Shown: positions 8,223-16,250 of the stretch, piece by piece
Numbering within the stretch: position 1 is the first letter of the stretch
Layout: each line of letters starts with the position of its first letter
Assembly (NCBI GenBank): GCA_004172935.1
Contig: SDZD01000044.1
Coordinates: forward strand, 1-55,159
DNA length: 55,159 nucleotides
From: a bacterium
Lineage (GTDB): Bacteria; Armatimonadota; Abditibacteriia; Abditibacteriales; Abditibacteriaceae
Direction: 5' to 3'
Program-made: the position numbers and the translations under genes
Notes under the pieces: generated by a model
Database searches by the model: none
What the model was told of the DNA's origin: nothing
What the model saw: the letters and a program-made list of their open reading frames with translations, nothing else

Positions 8223-9605
8223 TTAGCGCACGACGAGCGTGTCTTTAAAAACGGTGAGTTGGCGTTTGTCGTCCCATACGTACAACGACAAAGGAATGCG
8301 AGTGCCGGGTTTGGCCTCTTTCTGAATGAGAATCGGGAAACCAGCGGTGGTCGGCGCGAGGTGGAACTCCATCGGGATAACGCCCGCCGCATCGGCGCTT
8401 TGCGCGATGGCGTAGGAGTAGTCGCCTTTTATCTGCGGCTTCCACACAATGCGCTCGCCGGGTTCGGGTTTGCCGTCCCACTGCGAAGCGCCAAATTTCA
8501 AATCGCCTTTGCCAGCAGCTTTGAGATCGGTGGCCTCGCGCAGCAAAGTGAAGAGAGGGCCGCGAATGTTGTCGGTGTATTCCTGCTCGACGGTGGCGGG
8601 GACGGGATAACGGCCTTTGAGTCCGATTTCAATGTTGAAGGAGTAAGCCCCGGTCGAATAGTAGGCCCACGGATAAGAGATGCCCGAATCGCCACCGCGC
8701 GTTTCAGTGCGTGGCTCCTGGGCTGCTTTGGGCACCTGAAGCGGATAGGGTTCTTTCTGGGTCTTTTGCATTTTGTCGAGCAACCCGGCGAAGATGTCGC
8801 GCTCGCTTTGCGAGAGGTTGCCCGGCGAACGCATGTCGTGCAGGGGAGAATGCAAATCGAGGAAGACGCGGAGCGGATGCTTGGAAATGAAATCCATCAC
8901 GGCGCGGGTTTCGGGTTCGGAGGCGGGGGCGGGACCTTCGTAGATGTTGCCGCGCGTATCGGCGGTGGTGGTTTTCCAGGCCGCGTCGTAGGCGCGGTTG
9001 CCGCCCCAACGAATCGGGAAGTTGCGGTTCAGATCGACGCCGTAGGTGCCATCGCCATTTTCGCGGCGGTTCTTGCGCCAGTCGGCTCCCTTGGTGGTGC
9101 CATTACCGTGCTGGAAATCGTAGATTTTGCCATCGACGTTCAACATCGGCACAACCCACAGGGTGCGGGTATCGAGCAGCTTGGTGATTTCGGGGTCTTT
9201 GCCATAGCCCGCGAGCAGTTCATTGATGAAACGAACGATGCAGATGGTGGGCGCCTGTTCGCGGGGGTGGATGCCGACTACGAAAAATACTTCGGGTTTA
9301 GGGGCAACTGTTTGTGCTTTGCCCGTAATGTGGAACAATGGAATAGGGCGGCCTTCGCCACTTTTTCCAAGCGACTGCACGCGAACGATGTCGGTGTGCT
9401 TTGCCCATCCCTTCATCTCCGTCACCAATTCAGGCCAGCTGTAAAAACCACCGTAGTCGCCATTGGGAACATCCTGCGGACGGACATCAATGCCACATTC
9501 CACGAGCGCCTTTTCGGAAGGGGCCTGAGCCGCCATCTGATTTTGAGCGAACATACACGAGGCAGAAACGCCCCCCAAAGCCAACAGGGATAGAAAAAAC
9601 CGCAT
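8223..9605 (-). CDS. M14-family zinc carboxypeptidase, exported
   Basis: This 460-residue protein has a signal peptide (about 1-26) and a peptidase M14 domain. The zinc motif HPRE gives His113 and Glu116, followed by NVDGK and the substrate-binding NRNF (about 193-196). The third zinc His is probably in FLDLHSPLHD, and the general-base Glu in YSFNIEIGLKG. C-terminal to the catalytic domain is a beta-rich segment of about 100 residues. It should release C-terminal residues from peptides in the periplasm or outside the cell. It is the first gene of a leftward unit with two BPL_N paralogues and is divergent from the symporter at 9797, with 191 bp of shared promoter region. Confidence 0.92.
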   Translation of the reverse strand: MRFFLSLLALGGVSASCMFAQNQMAAQAPSEKALVECGIDVRPQDVPNGDYGGFYSWPELVTEMKGWAKHTDIVRVQSLGKSGEGRPIPLFHITGKAQTVAPKPEVFFVVGIHPREQAPTICIVRFINELLAGYGKDPEITKLLDTRTLWVVPMLNVDGKIYDFQHGNGTTKGADWRKNRRENGDGTYGVDLNRNFPIRWGGNRAYDAAWKTTTADTRGNIYEGPAPASEPETRAVMDFISKHPLRVFLDLHSPLHDMRSPGNLSQSERDIFAGLLDKMQKTQKEPYPLQVPKAAQEPRTETRGGDSGISYPWAYYSTGAYSFNIEIGLKGRYPVPATVEQEYTDNIRGPLFTLLREATDLKAAGKGDLKFGASQWDGKPEPGERIVWKPQIKGDYSYAIAQSADAAGVIPMEFHLAPTTAGFPILIQKEAKPGTRIPLSLYVWDDKRQLTVFKDTLVVR

Positions 9606-9796
9606 CCGTATAAATCTAAAACTGACTGATTAAACCCAGCGAACCATTGTAGCGCATGAAAAATACGATTGTGTCAATATTTGGAAGTCGCTTCTAACTT
9701 TTACGCTTATGAAATAGGTTGGAAACCTGGCAACGTCATTCCATTTCTCTGCCTTGCAAATGTCCCATGTTATGGGCTAAGTTGTGGGGTATTCAT

Positions 9797-11143
9797 ATGG
9801 AAAAAACTCAAGAACTATCTCCCCCTTCACCTGATGATGCCAAACCACCTTCTGGTGGTTTGTGGTCACGATGGCATGGAACACCACTTTATGTTCGCAT
9901 CATTGGCGGAATGTTACTGGGCCTCCTAATCGGCTATCTTATGGGGCCAGACCGCCTTGCCATTTCCTTATTCGGGAAAGTTGTTTATGGCCCAGGCGTG
10001 GCCGACTTCGCCATTCCGGGCAAATTGATTTTGCGTTTGCTCGGCGCATTGGCTCCAGCCCTGATTCTGATCGCCATCATTCACGCGCTCATGACCGCTG
10101 AAATCAAGGGGAGAACCGGAGCGCGCCTAGTTGGTTTACTGCTAACCAATACCGTCGTTGCCATCCTTATTGGTCTTTTCGTCGCGAACATTTTGAAACC
10201 CGGCCAGCATGGTCGTCTGGCCCCACCTGCAGCTCATGCCGTAAGTAAAGACGCAAAACCTGACACGATTACTATGATTCTCGATAACGTGCCCAGTTCG
10301 TTGCTTGGCCCGTTGGGAGATGGTGGAAAGGTCATTGGCGTTATCTTTATTGCTATTGCGTTTGGCTTTGCATTGCGGCGCGAAAAACATAGGCCACTGA
10401 ACAACATCGAAGATGTTGTCAGCCTGTTTTTGAACGCGCTCATCACGATATTAGGATGGGTAATTGAATTAGTTCCAATCGCGGTGTTTGGCCTGATAGC
10501 CAATATCGTTGGCTCAGGTGGCTTCAGCAGTTTCAAGGCACTCGGCCACTTTGTTATTGCCGTTCTATGCGCATTATTCCTCCAGGGAGTATGGTATCTG
10601 ACCCGCATTACTCTCGGCTCATGGGTTCGTCCACTGCCGTTACTACGCTCCATGCGTGACGCGCTGGTAATGGCATTTTCGACGGACAGTTCCTCCATTA
10701 CCATGCCTCTTACCTACTCGTGCTTAAAGAACCGAGTCGGCCTACGCGAACAATCGGCTTCGTTGGGCGCACTTGTAGGAGCCAACTTCAATAACGACGG
10801 TACAGCTTTGTACGAAGCGATGTCGGCTCTGTTCATATCGCAAATGCTCGGTATACAGTTGGGACTAGAACAACAGTTCCTCGTGGTCATCACCTCAGTA
10901 GTCGCTTCTGTAGGAGCGGCAGGTATTCCTGAAGCGGGCCTAGTTACCATGACGCTTGTCTTTCATGCTGTGGGGCTTCCAGTAGAGTACATAGGCATCT
11001 TGCTGACTGTGGACTGGTTCCTTGACCGCTGCCGCACAGTTCTCAATGTCATGGGTGATGTGAACGTGGCGTGTTTGCTGGATGGCAAAACCCGCCAGAC
11101 ACCGGAAGAAGCGGCTGCGGCGGCTGAAGTCGGCGCGATTTAA
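9797..11143 (+). CDS. Dicarboxylate/amino acid:cation symporter (DAACS family)
   Basis: This is a 448-residue multi-pass inner-membrane transporter of the glutamate/aspartate/dicarboxylate family, which couples uptake to Na+ or H+. Family signatures are the serine-rich re-entrant loop FSTDSSSITMPLTYSC (hairpin 1), NNDGTALYEA (transmembrane helix 7, the NMDGT motif with Asn for Met), and SVGAAGIPEAG (hairpin 2). The final core motif DRCRTVLNVMGD holds the Asp and Arg that contact the carboxylates. The ATG at 9797 is preferred over upstream in-frame ATGs because a GTGGGG stretch lies 7 nt before it and the first helix follows soon after. Its position opposite a peptidase island suggests uptake of an acidic amino acid or dicarboxylate. 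Confidence 0.93.
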   Translation: MEKTQELSPPSPDDAKPPSGGLWSRWHGTPLYVRIIGGMLLGLLIGYLMGPDRLAISLFGKVVYGPGVADFAIPGKLILRLLGALAPALILIAIIHALMTAEIKGRTGARLVGLLLTNTVVAILIGLFVANILKPGQHGRLAPPAAHAVSKDAKPDTITMILDNVPSSLLGPLGDGGKVIGVIFIAIAFGFALRREKHRPLNNIEDVVSLFLNALITILGWVIELVPIAVFGLIANIVGSGGFSSFKALGHFVIAVLCALFLQGVWYLTRITLGSWVRPLPLLRSMRDALVMAFSTDSSSITMPLTYSCLKNRVGLREQSASLGALVGANFNNDGTALYEAMSALFISQMLGIQLGLEQQFLVVITSVVASVGAAGIPEAGLVTMTLVFHAVGLPVEYIGILLTVDWFLDRCRTVLNVMGDVNVACLLDGKTRQTPEEAAAAAEVGAI

Positions 11144-11164
11144 TTAACACGGCATTGATGGCAG

Positions 11165-11204
11165 CAGGGGCCACCTACTACTCGGTAGGTGGCCCCTGTT
11201 GGTT
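11165..11204. terminator. Strong hairpin between convergent symporter and broken gene
   Basis: A perfect 14-bp stem (11165-11178 with 11185-11198) encloses the loop TACTCG and is followed by TTGGTTTATTTG. It probably terminates the symporter transcript and may also act on the converging gene. Confidence 0.7.
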
Positions 11205-11988
11205 TATTTGGGTGGCTCGGTATGGAGTTCGGTGGGAAACATGGGGCGGCTGAGAGCTTTTTCGCTGTAGGCGCTCCACGACTCTCTGGCATCGACGAAG
11301 CTGTAACTCCCGAATAGGCGGCGAATGCAACCCAACTTTTCGGCGCATCTCATCGCAGTGGGGTCTTTGCCATCAAGCCACTTTCGTTCACTCCATGACT
11401 GAATCGCCATGACACTCCGATTGAGAGCAAACAGCTGAGCGATAAAGCGATATTCGAGCCTTGGGGCAACTTGCTTGTATTTGTAGCCCCTGGTCTTCGC
11501 ATCCTCGCCATCTCTTTCGCCTTCCACCCAGTAGTAGCCATCTTTCTCCTTGATGTCCATACCGCGAGAAATAAGATCACCGAGATCGACAATTCTCTGG
11601 TTTTTCGAGTTCTGCGCCATCCAATCTTCGCGACTCACCTGAGGCGAAAAGCGCAAAGTGACTCGCAGTAGTTCTTTTGATGATGTCTCGCCCAAGGGAT
11701 TATCGGATCGAAACCCTTGAAAAGCGACGGGTTCGTTGTATTCGATGATGAAAAAGCGACGGGTTCGTTGTATTCGATGATGAAATCGTTATCGCGTATC
11801 GAAACAATCCAATTGGTGTTGCCCACTAAACGTTTCAGGGTTTGGAACCATTGCTCCTTCTCCTCATCGGGCATTTTCCATGCGTCTTGAGTTGGAGCGG
11901 GAGCAGTGGGTTGGTTTTGGGCGTGAGTAGGGACTACCGAGGCACATAAAAGTGCGCCCAATAGGGCGAGAAGGGAAGCAATTTTCAT
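11204..11988 (-). pseudogene. Exported protein of unknown function, split by a 32-bp tandem duplication
   Basis: The N-terminal frame starts at ATG 11988 with a signal peptide (MKIASLLALLGALLCASVVP) and runs to a stop near 11635. The C-terminal part continues in another frame to a stop at 11204. At the junction a 32-bp unit (about 11719-11750) is repeated exactly at 11751-11782. Deleting one copy joins the frames cleanly through NEPVAF-QGFRSDNPLGETSSK and gives a 250-residue protein. As 32 is not a multiple of three, the duplication breaks the gene. The reconstructed protein has no domain I recognise. It could be a true recent mutation, a reversible switch, or an assembly or sequencing error. 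Confidence 0.85.
11719..11782. repeat. 32-bp exact tandem duplication
   Basis: Two head-to-tail copies of a 32-bp unit containing GCGACGGGTTCGTTGTATTC, the first with GCGACGGG at 11724 and the second at 11756. It lies inside the coding sequence of the exported protein and causes the frame change. Confidence 0.95.
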
Positions 11989-12060
11989 GGGCAAAGAAGG
12001 GTATTCAAAAATCCCGACTCTGTCACTATGGCGCAATTGAAAACCCTTCTGCCTCTGTTA

Positions 12061-12780
12061 TTATTTTTGGAAAACGGCGAGGTATTTGTCGTTGCCTAGT
12101 TCGTGGGAGCTGATGAAGCGGAAGCCGACTTTTTCGGCTTCGCGTTGGACGATGTCGAGGGCGAGCGTGTGGTCGTCGGTGAGGTCGTTCTGGTCGTCTT
12201 GTTCGCCGACTCGGCGCAGGATTTCGCCCGATTCTTCGTAGGCTTGCTGAGCTTCGAGACGCAGTTCATCGGTGTCGCGCTCGATGATGCCCAGACGGGC
12301 GCCGGTTTTCATGGCGCGTTTGATTTTAGTGAGCATTGCCAGCGGCTGGTCGAACTCATGGTAGGCGTTAAGAATGACGACCGAATCGAGGGTGTTGGTG
12401 GGCAGTTTCGGGTCGGTGACGGTGCCGAGGACGGTTTTGATGTTGGGCAAGCCCTCGTAGCGGGCGCGCTCGTCGATGAATTGGGTGTATTTGGGCAAAA
12501 TATCCTGCGCGTATACCGTGCCACTGGGGCCAACGGCACGCGCCATACGAATCGAAAGCCAGCCTCCGCCCGCGCCGACATCGGCGACCTTTTTACCGCT
12601 TTTGATACCCAGCACCCGAAAGACGGATGGCAATTTCAACTCCTGTTCGCGGCCCGGCGTCTCGAAAATATCGACGCCGCCCGTCCACGGGCGCGCTGTC
12701 TGGCGCTCGGTGCCATCGGGCTTGGGAGCAGCCAGCGCCACAGCGGGCGCAAGCGCCAATAAAAGCAGCAGTCGTTTCAT
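12061..12780 (-). CDS. Exported class I SAM-dependent methyltransferase-like protein
   Basis: This 239-residue protein has a Rossmann-type methyltransferase fold. Motif I is VADVGAGGGWLSIRMA (about 60-75), followed by VYAQDI (acidic end of strand 2), NTLDSVVILNAYHEF (motif IV region) and a GARLGIIERDTDE strand. Unusually it begins with a signal peptide (MKRLLLLLALAPAVALAAP), so the mature protein should be outside the cytoplasm, where S-adenosylmethionine is not normally available. Proteins of this type are known in several Gram-negative genomes and are poorly understood. It lies downstream of the cytolysin-like gene on the same strand, but a terminator separates them. Confidence 0.85.
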   Translation of the reverse strand: MKRLLLLLALAPAVALAAPKPDGTERQTARPWTGGVDIFETPGREQELKLPSVFRVLGIKSGKKVADVGAGGGWLSIRMARAVGPSGTVYAQDILPKYTQFIDERARYEGLPNIKTVLGTVTDPKLPTNTLDSVVILNAYHEFDQPLAMLTKIKRAMKTGARLGIIERDTDELRLEAQQAYEESGEILRRVGEQDDQNDLTDDHTLALDIVQREAEKVGFRFISSHELGNDKYLAVFQK

Positions 12781-12842
12781 GATGCCTGGGTGTAAGCAAG
12801 TCGCAGTCCATGCACAGATTCTTTTTGCCCAGTAGTCACGAA

Positions 12843-12873
12843 AAAGGCCGATGGATTGTTTCCATCGGCCTTT
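12843..12873 (-). terminator. Intrinsic terminator of the cytolysin-like gene
   Basis: A perfect 13-bp stem (AAAGGCCGATGGA with TCCATCGGCCTTT) has a 5-nt loop. On the minus strand it is followed by TTCGTG, and it starts 16 bases past the stop codon at 12889. Confidence 0.8.
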
Positions 12874-12888
12874 GCTCGGAGCCTGTGT

Positions 12889-14685
12889 TTAGAGGTAATC
12901 GGTGCGCTCAACCATGATGGTGAGGCGACCCGAACCGTTTTGCACTGTGTACTTTTTACCCTCGTACTTTCTGAGGTCGATTGAGCCTTCGACCTTCATC
13001 CAAGTATCGTTGCTGGAAACCCGATCCCAGTCCATGAGGAGCAACGCGAAGTCGAACTTGTTGGTCTTGTCATAGTAGTAGTTGTAGGTGAATTCTTTCT
13101 TGCTGTTCGCTTCGTCCTCGGAAATTTTCACGACGGCGTTGAGGCCGTGCTTGGCGCTGGCTTTGCCGCGATTGGGCAACTCCCACCATGTGTCGCCATT
13201 GACGCGCAGGTTGCCATAACTCTCGTAGGTGTTGTCGGCCACGCCATCGTCTGGAGTCTTGTAGACATCGACCCACATTTTGAGCCTGTAGCGCTCGCCA
13301 ATTGGGTTGGCGACGTATTTGGTCACGGTGTATTTGGTCGTCGTGGTCAGCTCGGCCAATCGGTCTTCACGGAGCGTGTTGGCGGTGTAGGAAATCGGCA
13401 TCATCGTCGAAAGCGGGGCTTTCTCGCTCAGATAGCTCTTCATGATTGCCAATACGTCGGCCATACCTTTAGCGGGAATCAACTGTGTGAAGCCGCCCTG
13501 TGGGCCACCCAAAGTCGTTACGCGCATCTCGAACGAGGCATTTTTCGCGGCCTGACTACCTTCGTAGCTGGCATTGACGGCCCAGGAGCCTCCGTTCACG
13601 GAGGCTTCGAGCGCGCCGCGCATCTGCGATTCGGAAAGAGTCGAAGTCAGGTTGAACAACAAGACGCGGCCATAGGTGATGGATTTGATGTAGGCGGGCA
13701 GGTTGCTTGGCGTCACTTTCTTCTGGATGACCAGATTACGGGCATCGGTGACGGTGAAGGCGGGCGAGAAGAAGGCTTCGCGGCGGGTGCGGCCCTCAAA
13801 ATCGGCCTGAGCTGTGAAGGCCTTCTCGGTGAAAGCCGCCGTGACGGTGTGCTGCGAACCGAAACGCTCGGTCGAGAACGAGGCTTTAATGGAAGCGATG
13901 GCGTAACGGGCATCGAGTCCAAGCTGGTGAGCGGTCTGTTCTTCGGAGTAGTTTTCGACGATTTTCAGAGTGCGCGCTCCACCCCACTGGATTTTGTTGC
14001 CCTTTTGCATCAAATCGCCAATCGCGGAAGAAGACTGTGTGGCACTGGGGTTTTTGATAACGCGGAAGTTACCTCCCATAGGTAAGTCGGTCGAGACGTT
14101 CATTGTTGCCCGTTTAGTGGCGGGGATTGCGATTTCTTGCAGCGAACCCAATCCCTCGCGCAAACCATCTTCCTGCACCAAACCGCCGAGCCAGAAGCCG
14201 TTAACGGGGGCGAAGGTCACGATTTCGTCGGGCGTCTCGGTAATGGAGTAATCCGTCTTGGTGACGGTGTAAGGGCGTCCGTTTTGTGTTTCCTTTGTAG
14301 AAGACGGTTCGCCGACCTCCTTATCATCTTTTTTCGGTTTGTTTTGCAGGCCCCAGTCAGGAAGGCGATCAAACCACTGGTCTACCGAAGTTGACCCCTT
14401 GAGCGAAGTATCGGGAATGGAAAGTCCGCCAACTCCACGACTTATAGCTCGACCAGAGCGAGGACTAAAGCGCGCTATGTTTGGCAGGCTGGAAATGGGC
14501 ACGGGCTTGGAAGCTCTGGCCGCGATTCTGGCTGGCAAAGCCACTGCTTTGAACTGAGCTATCGAAACGGTGGGGACGTTGGTTGTGGGCGTGCCCTGTG
14601 CGAAAACAACGGTTGTGCCGGAAACGCTGGCAGAAAGGCCGGCACCGATAGCCAGCAAGTTCGAGAGTGATTTAAATGTCCGCAT
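12889..14685 (-). CDS. Cholesterol-dependent cytolysin-like pore-forming protein
   Basis: This 598-residue exported protein has a signal peptide (about 1-29), a Pro/Ser-rich low-complexity region (30-135) and a thiol-activated-cytolysin (CDC) core (about 138-457). Family landmarks occur in order: FWLGGLVQEDGL (168-175 region; YPGAL in CDCs), YSEEQTAHQLGLDARYAI, an amphipathic first hairpin region TAAFTEKAFTAQADF (282-296), ITYGRVLLFNL (YGR at 338-340), a second hairpin region 351-385, the hinge glycine pair TLGG (393-394), and MMPISYTANTLRED (429-441; PISYT in CDCs). The C-terminal part (458-598) is beta-rich and lacks the tryptophan-rich undecapeptide, so cholesterol binding is not expected. 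This points to the CDC-like group, whose targets are mostly unknown. No second, shorter partner gene is nearby. The 5' region is AT-rich. Confidence 0.85.
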   Translation of the reverse strand: MRTFKSLSNLLAIGAGLSASVSGTTVVFAQGTPTTNVPTVSIAQFKAVALPARIAARASKPVPISSLPNIARFSPRSGRAISRGVGGLSIPDTSLKGSTSVDQWFDRLPDWGLQNKPKKDDKEVGEPSSTKETQNGRPYTVTKTDYSITETPDEIVTFAPVNGFWLGGLVQEDGLREGLGSLQEIAIPATKRATMNVSTDLPMGGNFRVIKNPSATQSSSAIGDLMQKGNKIQWGGARTLKIVENYSEEQTAHQLGLDARYAIASIKASFSTERFGSQHTVTAAFTEKAFTAQADFEGRTRREAFFSPAFTVTDARNLVIQKKVTPSNLPAYIKSITYGRVLLFNLTSTLSESQMRGALEASVNGGSWAVNASYEGSQAAKNASFEMRVTTLGGPQGGFTQLIPAKGMADVLAIMKSYLSEKAPLSTMMPISYTANTLREDRLAELTTTTKYTVTKYVANPIGERYRLKMWVDVYKTPDDGVADNTYESYGNLRVNGDTWWELPNRGKASAKHGLNAVVKISEDEANSKKEFTYNYYYDKTNKFDFALLLMDWDRVSSNDTWMKVEGSIDLRKYEGKKYTVQNGSGRLTIMVERTDYL

Positions 14686-14917
14686 GGGAATTACTAATTC
14701 TTATCTGCACTTGAGACGAGTATGTCACATTCGATGCAGATTCTCCTTGGTCTTACGAGATTTTGTTTCGCTGTTTTATATGTTTGCGAAACGTGTTCGT
14801 AATTAACGGCGCATTTTGATAAGTGTTTATAAATATTACAAGAATGTTAGGAAATTAACAGTCTGCTTTGTTGAACTCGATTTTTCGCTATGTCTGCCCG
14901 ATGGGTGAGCGAGACAT
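14686..14917. promoter_or_regulatory. AT-rich upstream region of the cytolysin-like gene
   Basis: About 230 bp without a gene. It is notably AT-rich between 14760 and 14880 compared with its surroundings, as expected for a promoter region of the leftward gene at 14685. No clear Shine-Dalgarno sequence precedes the ATG. I could not assign specific -35 and -10 boxes with confidence. Confidence 0.4.
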
Positions 14918-14955
14918 AAAAAAGCGCCCTCCCACTGTGCTGTGAGAGGGCGCTT
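14918..14955 (-). terminator. Intrinsic terminator of the ROK kinase gene
   Basis: The stem AAGCGCCCTC(T/C)CAC has one mismatch and a short loop, followed on the minus strand by TTTTTTATG. It lies 18 bases past the stop codon at 14974. Confidence 0.85.
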
Positions 14956-14973
14956 CAAGGGTTGCTAAGTGTT

Positions 14974-15918
14974 TTAAACGATTTGTTCGCGCGCCCACTG
15001 GGCGGCGCCAATGAGTCCGGCGCGGTTGCCGATGGTGGCGACCACGATTTGCGAGACATCGAAGTGCAGTTTCGAGGTGCGGGCTGCGACAGAGCGGCGT
15101 AGTGGCAACAACAGCACGTCTCCCGCCTGGGCGACACCACCCGCCAGGACCACGCGCGATACATCTGCTGTGAAAATGACGTTCACGATACCAACAGCGA
15201 GATATGAAGCGGTTTCCATCCAGACGCGGATAGCGATTTCGTCACCGCGCTCGGCTGCGATTGTAATATCGCGTGGCGTCAGTTTGCTGAGGTCGGGGCA
15301 CAGTTCGTGGAGCATCGAGTCGCGGCCCCATGTGAGGGCACGCAGGGCACGCCATACGATGGCATCGCGTCCACACATGCTTTCGAGAGTACCCACGTTG
15401 CCAGCCGAACCGCGTTTATCGTTGATGTCAACCGTCATGTGGCCGATTTCGGCGCCGCGCTCGGAGGCGCCGATGTGCAGGTGCCCGTCCAGGATAATGC
15501 CCGAACCAATGCCTGTGCCGAGAGTGACAACGAGAACATCGTTGGCGCCCGAACCCGCGCCGTAGCGCGTTTCGCCAAGAGCGGCGGCGTTGGCGTCGTT
15601 GAGAACGTGAACAGGCAAGCCAATGCGTTCGCTCAACATCGGGCCAACAGGCAAATTAACCCAGCCCGTGAGGTTGGGGGCAAAGACACAAATGCCCTCT
15701 TTGTGCTTCACCGGGCCGGGGACACCGATGCCTACCGACTCGACCAACTCAGGACTCGCGGCGATGACCGTTTTCGCGGCCTCGGCTATGCGGTCAAGCA
15801 GCACATCGGGCGCGTCGTGCTGGCGCGTTTCAATTTCGTGTGCCGCGCTCAGTTGCCCGTTTTCGTCGAGTAAGCCAAAGGTACAGGTCGTACCGCCCAG
15901 ATCAATTCCCAGATGCAT
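14974..15918 (-). CDS. ROK-family sugar kinase (glucokinase-like), zinc motif lost
   Basis: This 314-residue ROK protein has the phosphate-binding opening LGIDLGGTTCTFGLLDENG, the GIGVPGPV motif, the catalytic Asp in HVLNDANAAALGE, LGTGIGSGII, and IGHMTVD with its conserved His. It should phosphorylate glucose or a related hexose with ATP in the cytoplasm. There is no N-terminal DNA-binding domain, so it is an enzyme rather than a ROK repressor. The normal zinc motif CxCGxxGCxE is degenerate: at this place the sequence reads RGSAGNVGTLESMCG, leaving only one cysteine. The gene stands alone between a terminator and a repeat region. Whether the missing zinc site changes activity is not visible. 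Confidence 0.9.
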   Translation of the reverse strand: MHLGIDLGGTTCTFGLLDENGQLSAAHEIETRQHDAPDVLLDRIAEAAKTVIAASPELVESVGIGVPGPVKHKEGICVFAPNLTGWVNLPVGPMLSERIGLPVHVLNDANAAALGETRYGAGSGANDVLVVTLGTGIGSGIILDGHLHIGASERGAEIGHMTVDINDKRGSAGNVGTLESMCGRDAIVWRALRALTWGRDSMLHELCPDLSKLTPRDITIAAERGDEIAIRVWMETASYLAVGIVNVIFTADVSRVVLAGGVAQAGDVLLLPLRRSVAARTSKLHFDVSQIVVATIGNRAGLIGAAQWAREQIV

Positions 15919-16185
15919 CGCTATTGGTATGGCAAAAATCGGCAGGTGCGCGTTTTAAAAGGACTTAATGCAGCGAAACAAAAAAGCCGAATTTACGAAA
16001 GGGGTCCTAATCTGCCGGTTCGTAGGGGCAACCCACGTGGTTGCCCATCGCAGGAATTACCCATACATTACGCCATTCCTAAAAATTGGCAACCGAAATG
16101 ATGGGCAACCACGTGGGTTGCCCCAATTGAATCAATCGCAGTTGTAGACCGGTTTCGTAGTTCGGAAGCCTCACAGCGAAACAAA
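15919..16185. other. Non-coding region with palindromic repeat
   Basis: This gap upstream of the ROK gene and past the rpsR terminator has no supported gene. It holds the inverted repeat annotated separately (16016-16124). The words GCGAAACAAAAAA(A/G)GC occur twice (about 15972 and 16176). Confidence 0.6.
16016..16124. repeat. Palindromic REP/MITE-like element
   Basis: A perfect 24-bp inverted repeat has arms at 16025-16048 and 16101-16124, with about 52 bp between them. Each arm is itself nearly palindromic around CACGTG (GGGCAACC...GGTTGCCC). The left edge reads CCGGTTCGTAGGGGCAACC, which resembles dispersed intergenic repeats seen in cyanobacteria and other phyla. It is non-coding and could be a non-autonomous mobile element. 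Confidence 0.75.
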
Positions 16186-16221
16186 AAAGGCGAATAGGAA
16201 CATATGTTCCTATTCGCCTTT
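16186..16221 (-). terminator. Terminator of the rpsF-ssb-rpsR operon
   Basis: A perfect 36-bp palindrome (18-bp arms centred on CATATG) is followed on the minus strand by TTTGTTTCGC. It begins 29 bases past the rpsR stop codon. Confidence 0.85.
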
Positions 16222-16250
16222 GGGGAAACGAAGCGGAGCTTCGTTTAGAT

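Noticed and set aside
7019..9593. Long plus-strand open frames (7019-8191 and 7989-9593) opposite the BPL_N and M14 genes
   Set aside because: They are antisense to genes with clear signal peptides and catalytic motifs and arise from the GC-rich codon use of those genes; their translations show no domain.
11204..11695. Separate gene starting inside the broken exported gene
   Set aside because: Its first codons are the continuation of the upstream frame once one 32-bp repeat copy is removed, so it is the 3' part of a pseudogene.
13147..14085. Plus-strand open frame of 312 codons
   Set aside because: Lies fully opposite the cytolysin-like gene; low-complexity translation without motifs.
12061..14685. 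Methyltransferase plus cytolysin-like protein as a two-gene toxin operon
   Set aside because: A strong terminator at 12843-12873 separates them, and each has its own export signal; there is no direct evidence of a link.
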